Assembly: GCF_900104895.1 (NCBI RefSeq)
Contig: NZ_LT629742.1
Span: forward strand, 1,054,001-1,118,000
Direction of reading: 5' to 3'
Length of the DNA stretch: 64,000 nt
Source of the DNA: Microterricola viridarii
GTDB lineage: Bacteria > Actinomycetota > Actinomycetes > Actinomycetales > Microbacteriaceae
Shown: piece after piece, positions 53,761 through 63,999 of the stretch
How the letters are laid out: the number at the start of each line of letters is the position of its first letter
How positions within the stretch are numbered: position 1 is the stretch's first letter
The notes under the pieces: model-generated
The model's database searches: none
Seen by the model: the letters and a program-made list of their open reading frames with translations, nothing else
What the model was told of the DNA's origin: nothing
Translations under genes and position numbers: made by a program

Positions 53761-55071
53761 ATGAGTGTAATAGTGAAGGCCTCGGCTTCGCGCTCTGTCC
53801 GGGCCATGCTGAGCGGAGTCGCCCTCATCGGCGTCAGCGCACTTGTTCTCACCGGATGCAGCAGCGGAGCCTCCCCGGAGGCGACCACGTCGCCCTCTGA
53901 AACGGCGACCGCCGATGCAGGCAGCGCGCTGCCCATCGAGGCGGGCGACCGCGACCTGTCGATGAAGGTCGGCCAGCTGGCCCCGCAGAGCGGTTCGCTC
54001 GCGTTCCTCGGCCCGCCCCAGATCGCGGCGGCGAAGCTCGCCGTCGAGGACATCAACGCCGCCGACCTCGGCATCCAGCTCGAGCTGATCGTGCGCGACG
54101 AGGGTGACACCAGCGTCGACGTCGTGACCACCTCGGTCACCGACCTGCTCTCGCAGGGCGTCTCGGCGATCTCCGGTGCCGCGGCATCCGCTCAGACCCG
54201 CAACATCTACGAGCAGGTCACCAGTGCCGGTGTCGTGCTGATGTCGCCGTCCAACACGGGCCTCGACCTCTCCAACATCGCCGACAACGGGCTGTACTGG
54301 CGCACGGCGCCCTCCGATGTGCTGCAGGGCGAGGTGCTCGGCAACCTCATCGCAGAGGACGGCAACAGCACCCTCGGCATCATCTACCAGAACGACGCAT
54401 ACGGCACCGGCCTCGCCGAGACCACGAAGACCAACTTCGAGGCCGGCGGAGGAACCGTTGTCGCCGAGTCCAGCTTCAACACGGGTGACACCAACTTCAC
54501 GACGCAGATCGCCGACGTGACGGCGCAGAACCCGGATGCGATCGCCCTGATCACCTTCGACCAGAGCAAGATCATCATCCCCGAGCTGGTCGGTTCCGGT
54601 TTCCCCGGTGACAAGCTGTACCTCGTCGACGGCAACCTCGTCGACTACAGCGCCGACTTCGCCCCCGGCCTCATCGCCGGATCGAAGGGCACCAAGCCGG
54701 GCCTTGACCTCACCAAGCTCGGTGACTTCACGGACCGCCTGCTCACCGTCGACCCGACGCTGACCGACTTCACCTACGCGCCCGAGTCGTACGACAACAT
54801 CGTGCTCTTCGCGCTGGCCGCCTATGCAGCCAACGACACCTCGGGCCAGTCGATCGCCGACTACCTGCGCCAGGTGTCCGGCGGCGACGGCGACGGCGAG
54901 AAGGTCACCACCTTCGAGGAGGGCGTCGCCCTGCTCAAGGAGGGCAAGCAGATCGACTACGACGGTTTCTCCGGCCCGATCACCTTCGACGAGAACGGTG
55001 ACCCGACCGAGGCGACCATCGGCATCTACCAGTACGACGCCACGAACGTGCCGTCTGAGCGCCTGAACTAG
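53761..55071 (+). CDS. Branched-chain amino-acid type ABC transporter substrate-binding lipoprotein
   Basis: This 436-residue protein has a signal peptide and lipobox LVLTGCSS (lipidated Cys33), a low-complexity Ser/Thr/Glu linker (35-60) and a periplasmic-binding fold of the LivJ/LivK type I class (MKVGQLAPQSGSLAFLGPPQ, KLAVEDINAADLGIQLELIV, GIIYQNDAYGTGLAETTKTN). The ATG at 53761 has AAGGAG seven bases upstream. It converges with the livHMGF operon on the other strand, which encodes the matching permeases and ATPases. The ligand is not certain; many such proteins bind urea, amides or aromatic compounds. Confidence 0.9.
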   Translation: MSVIVKASASRSVRAMLSGVALIGVSALVLTGCSSGASPEATTSPSETATADAGSALPIEAGDRDLSMKVGQLAPQSGSLAFLGPPQIAAAKLAVEDINAADLGIQLELIVRDEGDTSVDVVTTSVTDLLSQGVSAISGAAASAQTRNIYEQVTSAGVVLMSPSNTGLDLSNIADNGLYWRTAPSDVLQGEVLGNLIAEDGNSTLGIIYQNDAYGTGLAETTKTNFEAGGGTVVAESSFNTGDTNFTTQIADVTAQNPDAIALITFDQSKIIIPELVGSGFPGDKLYLVDGNLVDYSADFAPGLIAGSKGTKPGLDLTKLGDFTDRLLTVDPTLTDFTYAPESYDNIVLFALAAYAANDTSGQSIADYLRQVSGGDGDGEKVTTFEEGVALLKEGKQIDYDGFSGPITFDENGDPTEATIGIYQYDATNVPSERLN

Positions 55072-55089
55072 TCGCTTCAGCTCGTAGCG

Positions 55090-55119
55090 GAGGGCCCCGG
55101 CTTCGGCCGGGGCCCTCTC
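55090..55119. terminator. Terminator between the binding-protein gene and livF
   Basis: A 12-bp perfect stem GAGGGCCCCGGC with the stable TTCG tetraloop, 18 bases after the stop. Further nested GCGCCAC/GTGGCGC inverted repeats at 55161-55219 lie before the livF end and may serve the opposite strand. Confidence 0.82.
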
Positions 55120-55261
55120 TGCGTCGCGCGACGGATGACGGCGCTGTCTCAGCGCCGACTGCGCCACTTCGTGGGGCTCCGCGCCACATCAGGTGGCGCA
55201 GAGGCGCACCACGTGGCGCAGAGCGGCCGGCCGGGGAAACCCCGGTCGGCCGAGTGCGGCG

Positions 55262-56041
55262 CTACTCGTCGTCTTGGCCGAGGGTGCCGAGGTAGAGGCC
55301 GATCACCTTCGGGTCGTTCAGCAGCTCGCGGCCGGTGCCCGTGTAGGCGTCGTGGCCCTGGTCCAGCACGTAGCCGCGGTCGCAGATCTGCAGGCAGCGG
55401 CGGGCATTCTGCTCCACCATGATCGTGGTGACGCCCGCCTTGTTGATCTCCTTGACGCGGAGGAAGGCCTCGTCCTGCCGCACGGGGGAGAGGCCGGCGC
55501 TCGGCTCGTCGAGCAGCAGCACGTGCGGGCCCATCATCAGCGCGCGCGACATGGCCACCATCTGGCGCTCGCCGCCGGAGAGCGATCCGGCGCGCTGCGT
55601 GAGCCGCTTGCCGAGCTCGGGGAAGATCGCCGTGACGAACTCCAGCCGCTCGGCCAGGCCCTTCGGCTTCTGGTAGATGCCCATCTCCAGGTTCTCCTGG
55701 ATGGTCAGCGTCGGGAACACGTTGTTCGTCTGCGGCACGAAGCCGACGCCCTTGCCGACCAGCTTGTTCGCCTTGAGGTTGGTGATCTCCTCGCCGTGCA
55801 GGTAGATGCCGCCGCCGCGCACCTTGACCAGGCCGAAGATCGACTTGAGCAGGGTGGACTTGCCCGCGCCGTTCGGGCCGATGATGCCGATCAGCTCACC
55901 CTGCCTGGCCATGAGGGAGCAGTCGGTGAGGATGTTGATGCCGGGCAGGTAGCCCGCCGTGATGGAGCGCACGTCGACGACGGCCTCGCCGACGGGGGCG
56001 GATGCCGGGGCGGCAGAGGTGCCGGGGCTACTTGTCGTCAT
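55262..56041 (-). CDS. livF: Branched-chain amino-acid ABC transporter ATP-binding protein LivF
   Basis: This is one of the two nucleotide-binding subunits. It has 259 residues: Walker A GPNGAGKSTLLKSI, the Q-loop GFVPQTNNVFPTLT, signature LSGGERQMVAMSRAL, Walker B HVLLLDEPSAGLSP and the switch His region TTIMVEQNARRCLQ (Gln/Asn in place of His, as in LivF). It is the last gene of livHMGF and overlaps livG by 14 bases. Confidence 0.95.
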   Translation of the reverse strand: MTTSSPGTSAAPASAPVGEAVVDVRSITAGYLPGINILTDCSLMARQGELIGIIGPNGAGKSTLLKSIFGLVKVRGGGIYLHGEEITNLKANKLVGKGVGFVPQTNNVFPTLTIQENLEMGIYQKPKGLAERLEFVTAIFPELGKRLTQRAGSLSGGERQMVAMSRALMMGPHVLLLDEPSAGLSPVRQDEAFLRVKEINKAGVTTIMVEQNARRCLQICDRGYVLDQGHDAYTGTGRELLNDPKVIGLYLGTLGQDDE

Positions 56042-56942
56042 CGAGGAGCTCCTTCATCGCTTCGACGTTGTCGGCGTCGCTGCTGCCGAGGTCGCTGTCA
56101 TGGTGTTGGCCGAGGTAGGCGTCGATCACCGCCGGGTTCTGCATGACGGTGTGCGGATCGCCCTCGGCGACGACGCGGCCCTCGGCCATGACGATCACCC
56201 AGTCGGCGATGTGCCGCACCATGTGCATGTCGTGCTCGACGAAGAGCACCGTCATCCCCTGCTCCTTCAACCCCAGGATGTGGTCGAGCAGCGACTGGGT
56301 GAGCGCCGGGTTCACGCCGGCCATCGGCTCGTCCAGCATCACCAGGGTGGGTTCGCTCATCAGCGCCCTGGCCATCTCGAGAAGCTTCCGCTGGCCGCCG
56401 GAGAGGCTGGCCGCGTAGTCGTTGCGCTTGGCGTCCAGCTTGAACCGGGTGAGCAGCTCCACCGCCCGCGCCTCGATCTCCTGGTCCTGCTTGCGCCAGA
56501 GGACGGGCAGCAGGGCGCGGAACATGTTCTCGCCGGTCTGGCCGGTCGCGCCGAGCTTCATGTTGTCCATCACGCTCAGCAGCGCGAGCGACTTGGTCAG
56601 CTGGAAGGTGCGGATGAGGCCCATCCTGGCCACCCGGTAGGCGGGCACGTGCGCGAGCGAGGTGCCGTCGAACGTCCAGCTGCCGGCATCCGGCTTGTCG
56701 AAGCCGGTGAGCAGGTTGAAGAACGTCGTCTTGCCCGCGCCGTTCGGCCCGATCAGCGCGGTGATGGCGCCACGGGGGATCTCGACGTGATCGACGTCGA
56801 CCGCGGTCAGGCCGCCGAAGGTGCGGCGCACGCCATCGGCGACGAGGATCGGGTCGTTCTTCTTGCAGCCGGGGGCGGCGTCGCCGACGTGCAGGTCGAT
56901 GGACTTGACCGGCTTCGAACTGGGGGTCGCGTTACTTGACAA
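56028..56942 (-). CDS. livG: Branched-chain amino-acid ABC transporter ATP-binding protein LivG
   Basis: This is the second nucleotide-binding subunit. It has 304 residues, with an N-terminal extension of about 30, Walker A GPNGAGKTTFFNLL, LSGGQRKLLEMARALM, Walker B TLVMLDEPMAGVNP and the switch TVLFVEHDMHMV. The start is TTG at 56942, the only start codon in frame before the conserved part, with AAGGAG seven bases upstream inside livM. A C-terminal acidic tail (SDLGSSDADNVEAMKELLDD) is added. Confidence 0.95.
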   Translation of the reverse strand: MSSNATPSSKPVKSIDLHVGDAAPGCKKNDPILVADGVRRTFGGLTAVDVDHVEIPRGAITALIGPNGAGKTTFFNLLTGFDKPDAGSWTFDGTSLAHVPAYRVARMGLIRTFQLTKSLALLSVMDNMKLGATGQTGENMFRALLPVLWRKQDQEIEARAVELLTRFKLDAKRNDYAASLSGGQRKLLEMARALMSEPTLVMLDEPMAGVNPALTQSLLDHILGLKEQGMTVLFVEHDMHMVRHIADWVIVMAEGRVVAEGDPHTVMQNPAVIDAYLGQHHDSDLGSSDADNVEAMKELLDDDK

Positions 56943-57915
56943 AAGCCAGCTCCTTCTTGTTGCCGAGCAAGCCCTGGGGCCTGAATATCACGATCAGCAT
57001 GATGGCCACGCCGACCAGGATGAAGCGCAGCTGCCCGCCCTGCACCTGGGTGATGTCCAGCCAGCCGACTTCGACAGCCCGGGCGACGAAGCCGGAGAAG
57101 AACGAGAGCAGCACCCAGAACAGCATCGAGCCGACCACGGGGCCGAGGATCGTCGCCGCCCCGCCGAGCAGCAGGATCGCGTAGATGAAGAAGGTGAGCG
57201 ACGTCGCGTAGTGGGCGGGGATCACCGCGCGCGGCATGATGAAGATCATGCCGGCGAGGGTGCCGAACACACCACCCAGAATGAGGCTCTGCATCTTGTA
57301 GGAGTACACGTTCTTGCCGAGAGCGCGCACAGCATCCTCGTCTTCACGGATGCCCTTCAGCACGCGCCCCCACGGGCTGCGCATGAGCGACCAGGTGAAC
57401 AGGCAGGCCAGGGCGACGACCGTCCAGGAGACGATGATCACCCACCAGTCGTTGGCGCTGTGCTGCCAGGGCCCGAAGCCGGCGGTGCCCTCGAAGTGCA
57501 GCGGGTTCAGTGCACGGAAGCCGTCCTTGTACTCGCTGAGGCCGTTGGCCGAGCCGGTGACGGCCACGAAGGTGTTCGTCGTGAACAGCAGTCGCACGAT
57601 CTCCGCCGCCGCGATGGTGACGATGGCCAGGTAGTCGGCCCGCAACCGGAGCGTCGGCACGCCGAGTATCAGGGCGAAGATGACGGATGCCCCGATGCCC
57701 ACCAGCACGGCGCCCCAGACGGGGAACCCGAAGGTGAGGATTGAGATGGCGTAGCCGTAGGCGCCGAGGGCCATGAAGCCGGCCTGACCGAAGTTCAACA
57801 GGCCGGTGTAGCCGAAGTGGATGGCGAGGCCGAGCGCGGCGAGCGCGTAGGCGGCGGTGGTCGGGCTGATCAGCTCGACGGCCGCGTTCGAAAAGATTTG
57901 TCCCCAGTCGATCAT
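56932..57915 (-). CDS. livM: Branched-chain amino-acid ABC transporter permease LivM
   Basis: This is one of the two membrane subunits. It has 327 residues, about nine or ten hydrophobic segments, and the family motif FGYTGLLNFGQAGFMALGAY near the start plus the coupling-loop region RSPWGRVLKGIREDEDAVRA, ALGKNVYSYKMQ. GGAGG precedes the ATG at 57915. It overlaps livG by 11 bases and is 11 bases from livH. Confidence 0.95.
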   Translation of the reverse strand: MIDWGQIFSNAAVELISPTTAAYALAALGLAIHFGYTGLLNFGQAGFMALGAYGYAISILTFGFPVWGAVLVGIGASVIFALILGVPTLRLRADYLAIVTIAAAEIVRLLFTTNTFVAVTGSANGLSEYKDGFRALNPLHFEGTAGFGPWQHSANDWWVIIVSWTVVALACLFTWSLMRSPWGRVLKGIREDEDAVRALGKNVYSYKMQSLILGGVFGTLAGMIFIMPRAVIPAHYATSLTFFIYAILLLGGAATILGPVVGSMLFWVLLSFFSGFVARAVEVGWLDITQVQGGQLRFILVGVAIMLIVIFRPQGLLGNKKELAFVK

Positions 57916-57926
57916 TGCGTCGCCTC

Positions 57927-59240
57927 CTATCCGATTCTCTCTTTGCGGCCCAGGATTCCCTGCGGCCGGACCAGCAGCACGACGATGAGCACGACGAGCG
58001 CCCCGACGAACTTCATGTCAGGGGGGAGGACGAGGGTGGAGAGCTCGACGAACAGGCCGACGATGATCGAGCCGACGAGGGCGCCGAACGCGGTGCCGAG
58101 CCCGCCGAGCACCACGGCGGCAAAGACGAGCAACAGGATCTGGAAGCCCATGTCCCAGCTGACGCCGGGGCGGAAGTACGCCCAGAGGATGCCGCTCAGG
58201 CCGGCCAGTGCCGCGCCGATGACCCAGACGACGCGGATGACGAAGTCGACGTCGATGCCGCTGGCCGAGGCCAGGCTCGGGTTGTCCGAGACGGCGCGGG
58301 TCGCCTTGCCGATGCGGGTGCGCAGCAGGAAGTAGGCGACGCCCAGCAGCACCACGACGCTGATGGCCATGCTGGTGAGGTCGATCCAGGACAGCGACAG
58401 CGGCCCGAGCTGCAGCTTGGCCGGTGAGGCCCCCGGCAGCTGCCTCGTGGCCCCGCCGACGTAGAACTGGTAGGTGTAGCGCATCGCCAGGGCGAGGCCA
58501 ATGCTGACGATCATGAGCTGGATGACGCCGACACCGCGTTTGCGCAGCGGCTTCCAGAGCGCGGCATCCAATGTCCAGCCGAGCGCGGCGCTCAGGACGA
58601 GGGCGATCAGGATGGCGAGCCACACCGGCAGTGCGAGGTTCACCGCGAAGACCAGCGTCATGAGCGCGCCGAAGGTGATCAACTCCGAGTGGGCGAAGTT
58701 GCTGAGGCCCGTCGTGCCGTAGATGAGCGAGAGCCCGATCGCGGCCAGGGCCAGCAGCAACCCGAAGTTGAGGCCGTTCGCCACCCGGTTGATGAGCTGG
58801 TCGAAGAAGGAGACCGTGACCCGGGTGCCCTCGCCGAGGAAGAAGTTGACCGATTTCGTCTTAGTCAGGCCGAACTCGGCCGTCATCGTGTTCCCGCCCT
58901 TGGTGACGACGACGCCCTCCGGCAGGGTGTCCTCGTCCAGGGTCACCGTGTAGCTGGCCTTCTCGGGGACGCCGACCCGCCACTTGCCGTCTGCACCCGT
59001 CTTCACCTCGGTGTCGGTGCCCGGCCCCGTGACGGTGATGAGTACGCCGTCGAGCGGCTCCCCGTTGAAGGTGACGTTGCCCGCGAGCACGTAGTCGTAC
59101 TTGTCGACGTCGACGTCGTCGGCGTGGGCGGGGGAGGCACCGCCGGCGAACAGCGCAACGGTGAGCGCGACGAGGAGCATCACCGCCATCGCTACCGCAC
59201 GTATGGGGGACCTCTTGTGAGCCGATTCAGTGGGATTCAC
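57927..59240 (-). CDS. livH: LivH-type permease fused to a signal peptide and extracytoplasmic domain
   Basis: This is the other membrane subunit, with an unusual N-terminus. Residues 1-40 form a signal peptide ending SPAHA before DDVDV. Residues 47-136 resemble a carboxypeptidase-regulatory/transthyretin-like beta domain (VLAGNVTFNGEPLDGVLITV, TGADGKWRVGVPEKASYTV). Residues 146-437 are a complete LivH permease (IGLSLIYGTTGLSNFAHSEL; ALRTR-type coupling region RTRIGKATRAVSDNPSLASA). Normal LivH is about 290-310 residues. The start is GTG at 59240 with GGAGG upstream. It is the first gene of the operon. Confidence 0.9.
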   Translation of the reverse strand: MNPTESAHKRSPIRAVAMAVMLLVALTVALFAGGASPAHADDVDVDKYDYVLAGNVTFNGEPLDGVLITVTGPGTDTEVKTGADGKWRVGVPEKASYTVTLDEDTLPEGVVVTKGGNTMTAEFGLTKTKSVNFFLGEGTRVTVSFFDQLINRVANGLNFGLLLALAAIGLSLIYGTTGLSNFAHSELITFGALMTLVFAVNLALPVWLAILIALVLSAALGWTLDAALWKPLRKRGVGVIQLMIVSIGLALAMRYTYQFYVGGATRQLPGASPAKLQLGPLSLSWIDLTSMAISVVVLLGVAYFLLRTRIGKATRAVSDNPSLASASGIDVDFVIRVVWVIGAALAGLSGILWAYFRPGVSWDMGFQILLLVFAAVVLGGLGTAFGALVGSIIVGLFVELSTLVLPPDMKFVGALVVLIVVLLVRPQGILGRKERIG

Positions 59241-59484
59241 TGCACCTCCATGGGGGCGCCGACGAGCAAACTCGCCCGGCTCCGGGCCTCTGCCGCCGAC
59301 AACACCGTCAGCGGTAGTGCTGATTATGTCCTAACTGCCCCCTCTCGTCGCGCATTCGGCATGCGATTGTGATCTGCGGAATTCTCTCCCAGCAATCTCG
59401 CTTAACATTGATGGATGCGAGAGCCACGAGTTCTCCGCATTCGACGCGTCAGGCATTCGCCTGCGCCACCCACATATTTCCTAG

Positions 59485-61002
<1,518 letters not shown>

Positions 61003-61129
61003 AGGTCAGCGCGACGCGCTTCCTCTAGCAAGGCGGCAGCCGTAGCCCGCAGACGCGCCAGCGTCGAGGGCGTGCCGCGGCAGCCTCGCAACGCAACAAT
61101 TCGCGTGTCCACCTCGGCAGGCAACTGAT

Positions 61130-61160
61130 GGCCCGTCTCCTCACCGGAGGCGGGCCTTCT
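61130..61160. terminator. Terminator between guaB and the convergent methyltransferase
   Basis: An 11-bp stem with one G-U pair (GGCCCGTCTCC with its partner, five-base loop) followed by TTCT, about 130 bases after guaB and just beyond the end of the opposite gene. Confidence 0.65.
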
Positions 61161-61172
61161 GCGTCCGTGCGC

Positions 61173-61979
61173 TCAGCCGCCGGCTGGGCCCACGCGGTAG
61201 ATGATCTCGCCGTGGAGGATGGAGATCCACCCGTCTTCGTCGGTGGCCCATTCCCGCCATGCGTCGCTGATCTGCTGGAGGTCAGCCGGTGTCGCCAGGT
61301 TGGAGTCGGTGAGTTGCCGTGCGATCGCGGAGTTCAGGATGCGGTCGGCCCACATTCCTCCCCACCAGGCGCGCTCGGCCGGGGAGGCGTAGCACCACGT
61401 GCTTGACGTGGCGGTGACCTCGTCGAGACCGGCGGCGTGTGCCCAGGAAAGCAGCCGGCGTCCGGCGTCCGGTTCGCCGCCATTGGCGCGTGACACGGTG
61501 CGGTAGAGGTCGAGCCAGGTATCCAGTGCCGGGAGCTCTGGCCACCAGCTGAAGCCGGCGTAGTCGCTGTCGCGCACCGCCACGATGCCGCCGGGCTTGG
61601 TCACCCGGACCATCTCGCGCAACGCTTTCACAGGGTCGGCGACGTGCTGCAGCACCTGATGCGCGTGTACGACGTCGAAGGTGTCATCGTCAAAGTCGAG
61701 GGCGTGGACGTCGGCAACCCGGAACTCAACGTTCGCCACGCCGTGTTCGGCGATCGTCTGCCGTGTGAGCTCGAGCTCATCGGCGCCAATCTCGGTAGCC
61801 GTGATCTCCCCGACGAACCCGGCAAGGTCCGCCGTTATCGTGCCCGCCCCGGCGCCGACGTCAAGCAGGTGGTCGGTGGGTTTCAGCAGCGGGAGCAAGT
61901 ATGCCGCCGAGTTGGCCGCCGTCCGCCAGCGGTGTGACCGCAGAACGGACTCGTGATAACCGTGCGTGTAGATCGCCAT
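61173..61979 (-). CDS. Class I SAM-dependent methyltransferase (UbiE/small-molecule type)
   Basis: This 268-residue enzyme has motif I HLLDVGAGAGTITA (about 37-50), then TATEIGADELELTRQTIAEH, FDVVHAHQVLQHVADP (motif IV) and VTKPGGIVAVRDSDYAGFSW (post motif). The layout matches UbiE/COQ5-like small-molecule methyltransferases; the substrate is unknown. ATG 61979 is chosen over the TTG at 61994 because GAGGGAG lies seven bases before it. It is divergent from an MmyB-type regulator with 130 bases between, so regulation by that protein is plausible. Confidence 0.88.
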   Translation of the reverse strand: MAIYTHGYHESVLRSHRWRTAANSAAYLLPLLKPTDHLLDVGAGAGTITADLAGFVGEITATEIGADELELTRQTIAEHGVANVEFRVADVHALDFDDDTFDVVHAHQVLQHVADPVKALREMVRVTKPGGIVAVRDSDYAGFSWWPELPALDTWLDLYRTVSRANGGEPDAGRRLLSWAHAAGLDEVTATSSTWCYASPAERAWWGGMWADRILNSAIARQLTDSNLATPADLQQISDAWREWATDEDGWISILHGEIIYRVGPAGG

Positions 61980-62109
61980 CGAAAACTCCCTCAACTCGTT
62001 GGACGTGCGCTGTACCCAGCTTCCCGACCGAGCGCCCGAGGCAGAAGGCCGTAATCTTCCTAGGAGTGCCGCACCCCGTCAGCCGCACCAGAATCCGAGG
62101 AGGTGGAGC

Positions 62110-62916
62110 GTGCCGAATGAGCTTGGCGGGTTTCTACGCGCGCGGCGAGCGGACACTGGCCTCGAGCCTCTGACGCACAGCAGCGCGAACCGTCGACGGG
62201 TGGCGGGACTGCGCCGTGAAGAAGTTGCGGCTGCCTCCGGGATCAGCGTCGACTACTACACCCGCCTCGAGCAAGGTCGCGAGGCCCATCCCAGCGACGC
62301 GGTGCTGGACGCCATCGCCCGCGTGCTCCGCCTCAGCGTCGATGCCACGGAACATCTCTACCGCCTCCGCTCGTCGGCCCCGTCGGCCCCGTCGTCTCGA
62401 GGCGCTCGCGGCGACGATCTCGAACTCGCCCAACGCCTGGCAGCGCTGGTTGAAGCCGTCCGACCGAACCCCGCGTACGCGCTCGACCGGCTCAGCAACA
62501 TGGTCGCGGCGAACAGCGAAGGGCTGGCGCTCTACGACGGCTTCGCACTTCTCCCTCCCGGGGAGAGGAACACGTGTCGCTACCTCATGACAGACAACCG
62601 GGCGCGAGAGATCTTCGTCGAATGGGAGGAGATCGCCCGCGGTGCCGTAGCCCACCTCCGCGCCGCAAACGCCGAGAACCTTCTCGACGCCGACCTGCAG
62701 ACGCTTGTTTCCGAGTTGCGCGAGCGCAGCACCCTGTTCAACAGGTGGTGGGACGAGCACCTCGTCGAGCGCCGGCGCGCCTCGATCAAACACCTGCGCG
62801 CGCAGGATGGAGGAATCACCGCTCACCGCTACGAGGTGTTGCACCTTCCCGATGAAAAGGTTCGCGTCACCATCTGGCTCCCAGAAACCTCACGGATCGC
62901 CGAACCCGGAGAATGA
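62110..62916 (+). CDS. XRE family regulator with MmyB-like ligand-binding domain
   Basis: This 268-residue regulator starts with GTG at 62110, supported by GAGGAGG six bases earlier. Residues 8-86 are an XRE-type helix-turn-helix with the subfamily's RRRVAGLRREEVAAASGISV and YYTRLEQGREAHPSDAVLDA. Residues 105-260 are the MmyB/MltR-type ligand domain (VRPNPAYALDRLSNMVAANS, LFNRWWDEHLVERRRASIKH). Members of this group often lie next to SDR oxidoreductases and are linked to secondary metabolism in actinobacteria. Here an SDR follows in the same direction and a methyltransferase lies divergent. Confidence 0.9.
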   Translation: MPNELGGFLRARRADTGLEPLTHSSANRRRVAGLRREEVAAASGISVDYYTRLEQGREAHPSDAVLDAIARVLRLSVDATEHLYRLRSSAPSAPSSRGARGDDLELAQRLAALVEAVRPNPAYALDRLSNMVAANSEGLALYDGFALLPPGERNTCRYLMTDNRAREIFVEWEEIARGAVAHLRAANAENLLDADLQTLVSELRERSTLFNRWWDEHLVERRRASIKHLRAQDGGITAHRYEVLHLPDEKVRVTIWLPETSRIAEPGE

Positions 62917-62962
62917 GGAATCGACGCCCGTCCGTCCTCCTCGCGGAGGGTGGCCCGGCGGT

Positions 62963-62997
62963 GTTGAACCAGCGCTGTTCAGCAGGCAGAGTTCAAC
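62963..62997 (+). promoter_or_regulatory. Inverted repeat before the SDR gene (operator candidate)
   Basis: GTTGAAC (62963-62969) and GTTCAAC (62991-62997) are perfect inverted halves; a third half-site GTTCA lies between at 62977-62981. The cluster is 15-50 bases before the SDR start, a suitable place for binding by the adjacent regulator. Confidence 0.45.
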
Positions 62998-63012
62998 CGG
63001 CACACTAGAGAC

Positions 63013-63762
63013 ATGAGTCGTTCAGCCATTGTCGTGACAGGAGGAACCCGCGGAATCGGTGCGGCGATCGCACGGGAGTTGGCGGCCTCCGGGCACGGCC
63101 TCGTTCTCGGCTATCGCAGCAATGCGGATGCCGCGACGGCGCTGCAGGCGGAGCTGCGCGCCGGCGGCGCCGGGTGCGAGATCGTGCAGGCCGATGTGAC
63201 CAGGGAGGCCGACATCGAGCGGCTGTTCGCCGTGGCGGTGGAGCGCTTCGGCCGGGTCGGCGGCCTCGTCAACAACGCCGGGGCCACGATGCACATCGGG
63301 CCGCTGGCCGACACCGCGGCCGAGACGGTGCGGGCGGTGATCGACGTCAACCTCACGGCGGCCGTGCTCTGCGCGCGCGAGGCGGTGCGGGTGATGTCGA
63401 CCCGCTTCGGCGGGGATGGCGGCGTGATCGTCAACATCTCCTCCGGGGCGGCGACGCTCGGCTCTCCGGGCGAGTACGTGCACTACGCCGCGGCGAAGGC
63501 CGGCCTCGACGCGCTGACGCTCGGCCTGGCCAAGGAAGTCGGCCCGGAGGGCATCCGCGTCGTCGGCGTCGCGCCGGGCACGATCCGCACCGACATCCAC
63601 GCGGATGCCGGCGATGCGGGGCGCCCGGATCGCGTCGCCTCCCGGGTGCCGCTCGGTCGTGCCGGCGAGGTCGAGGACGTCGCACCGCTGGTCGCCTGGC
63701 TGTTCGGGCCGGGGGCCGGCTTCATCACGGGCACGACGATCCGGGTGGCCGGCGGCGCCTAG
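63013..63762 (+). CDS. SDR family NAD(P)-dependent oxidoreductase
   Basis: This 249-residue short-chain dehydrogenase has the cofactor motif VTGGTRGIGAAIA (TGxxxGxG), NNAGATMHIG, and the catalytic Ser-Tyr-Lys: Ser in NISSGAATLGSPG, Tyr and Lys in YVHYAAAKAGL. The Arg in GYRSN favours NADPH. It resembles FabG-like 3-oxoacyl-ACP reductases but the substrate is open. The neighbouring MmyB-type regulator is the probable controller. It converges with an aminotransferase gene whose stop is only seven bases away. Confidence 0.92.
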   Translation: MSRSAIVVTGGTRGIGAAIARELAASGHGLVLGYRSNADAATALQAELRAGGAGCEIVQADVTREADIERLFAVAVERFGRVGGLVNNAGATMHIGPLADTAAETVRAVIDVNLTAAVLCAREAVRVMSTRFGGDGGVIVNISSGAATLGSPGEYVHYAAAKAGLDALTLGLAKEVGPEGIRVVGVAPGTIRTDIHADAGDAGRPDRVASRVPLGRAGEVEDVAPLVAWLFGPGAGFITGTTIRVAGGA

Positions 63763-63768
63763 CCGCGC

Positions 63769-63999
63769 CTAACGCGCCGCTGCGATGCGCGCAACGGCCT
63801 CCCTCAGCACCTCAGGCGAGCACGCGAAGTTCAGTCGGGCGTGCCCGCGCCCCACCTCGGCGCCGAAGCTGATGCCGGGGGTGAGCGCGACCTTGGCCAC
63901 CTCGAGTGCGCGGCCGGCCGGGTCGTCGCCCCAGCCGAGGCTGGAGAGGTCGAGCCAGGCCAGGAAGGTGGCATCCGGGAGGCGGTAGCGGGTGCCGGG
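63769..63999 (-). CDS. MalY/PatB-type aminotransferase, C-terminal part (cut off by window end)
   Basis: The last 76 residues of a PLP-dependent class I/II aminotransferase are visible: YRLPDATFLAWLDLSSLGWG, then VALTPGISFGAEVGRGHARL and NFACSPEVLREAVARIAAAR. The GTRYRLPDATFLAWLDL block and the Arg in HARLNFA (carboxylate-binding Arg) match the MalY/PatB cystathionine beta-lyase group. The catalytic lysine lies beyond the window. The frame is read on the - strand; its stop is at 63769-63771, close to the end of the SDR gene. Confidence 0.85.
   Translation of the reverse strand, partial: PGTRYRLPDATFLAWLDLSSLGWGDDPAGRALEVAKVALTPGISFGAEVGRGHARLNFACSPEVLREAVARIAAAR

Noticed and set aside
55133-55261. 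Small protein-coding gene or mobile element among GCGCCAC/GTGGCGC repeats
   Set aside because: The repeats form nested hairpins between convergent genes; no coding pattern or transposase motif.
62941-63012. Firm promoter call for the SDR gene
   Set aside because: TTGAAC with a 17-base spacer gives only CAGAGT, and CACACT six bases before the ATG has a poor -35; neither is strong enough to list as a promoter.
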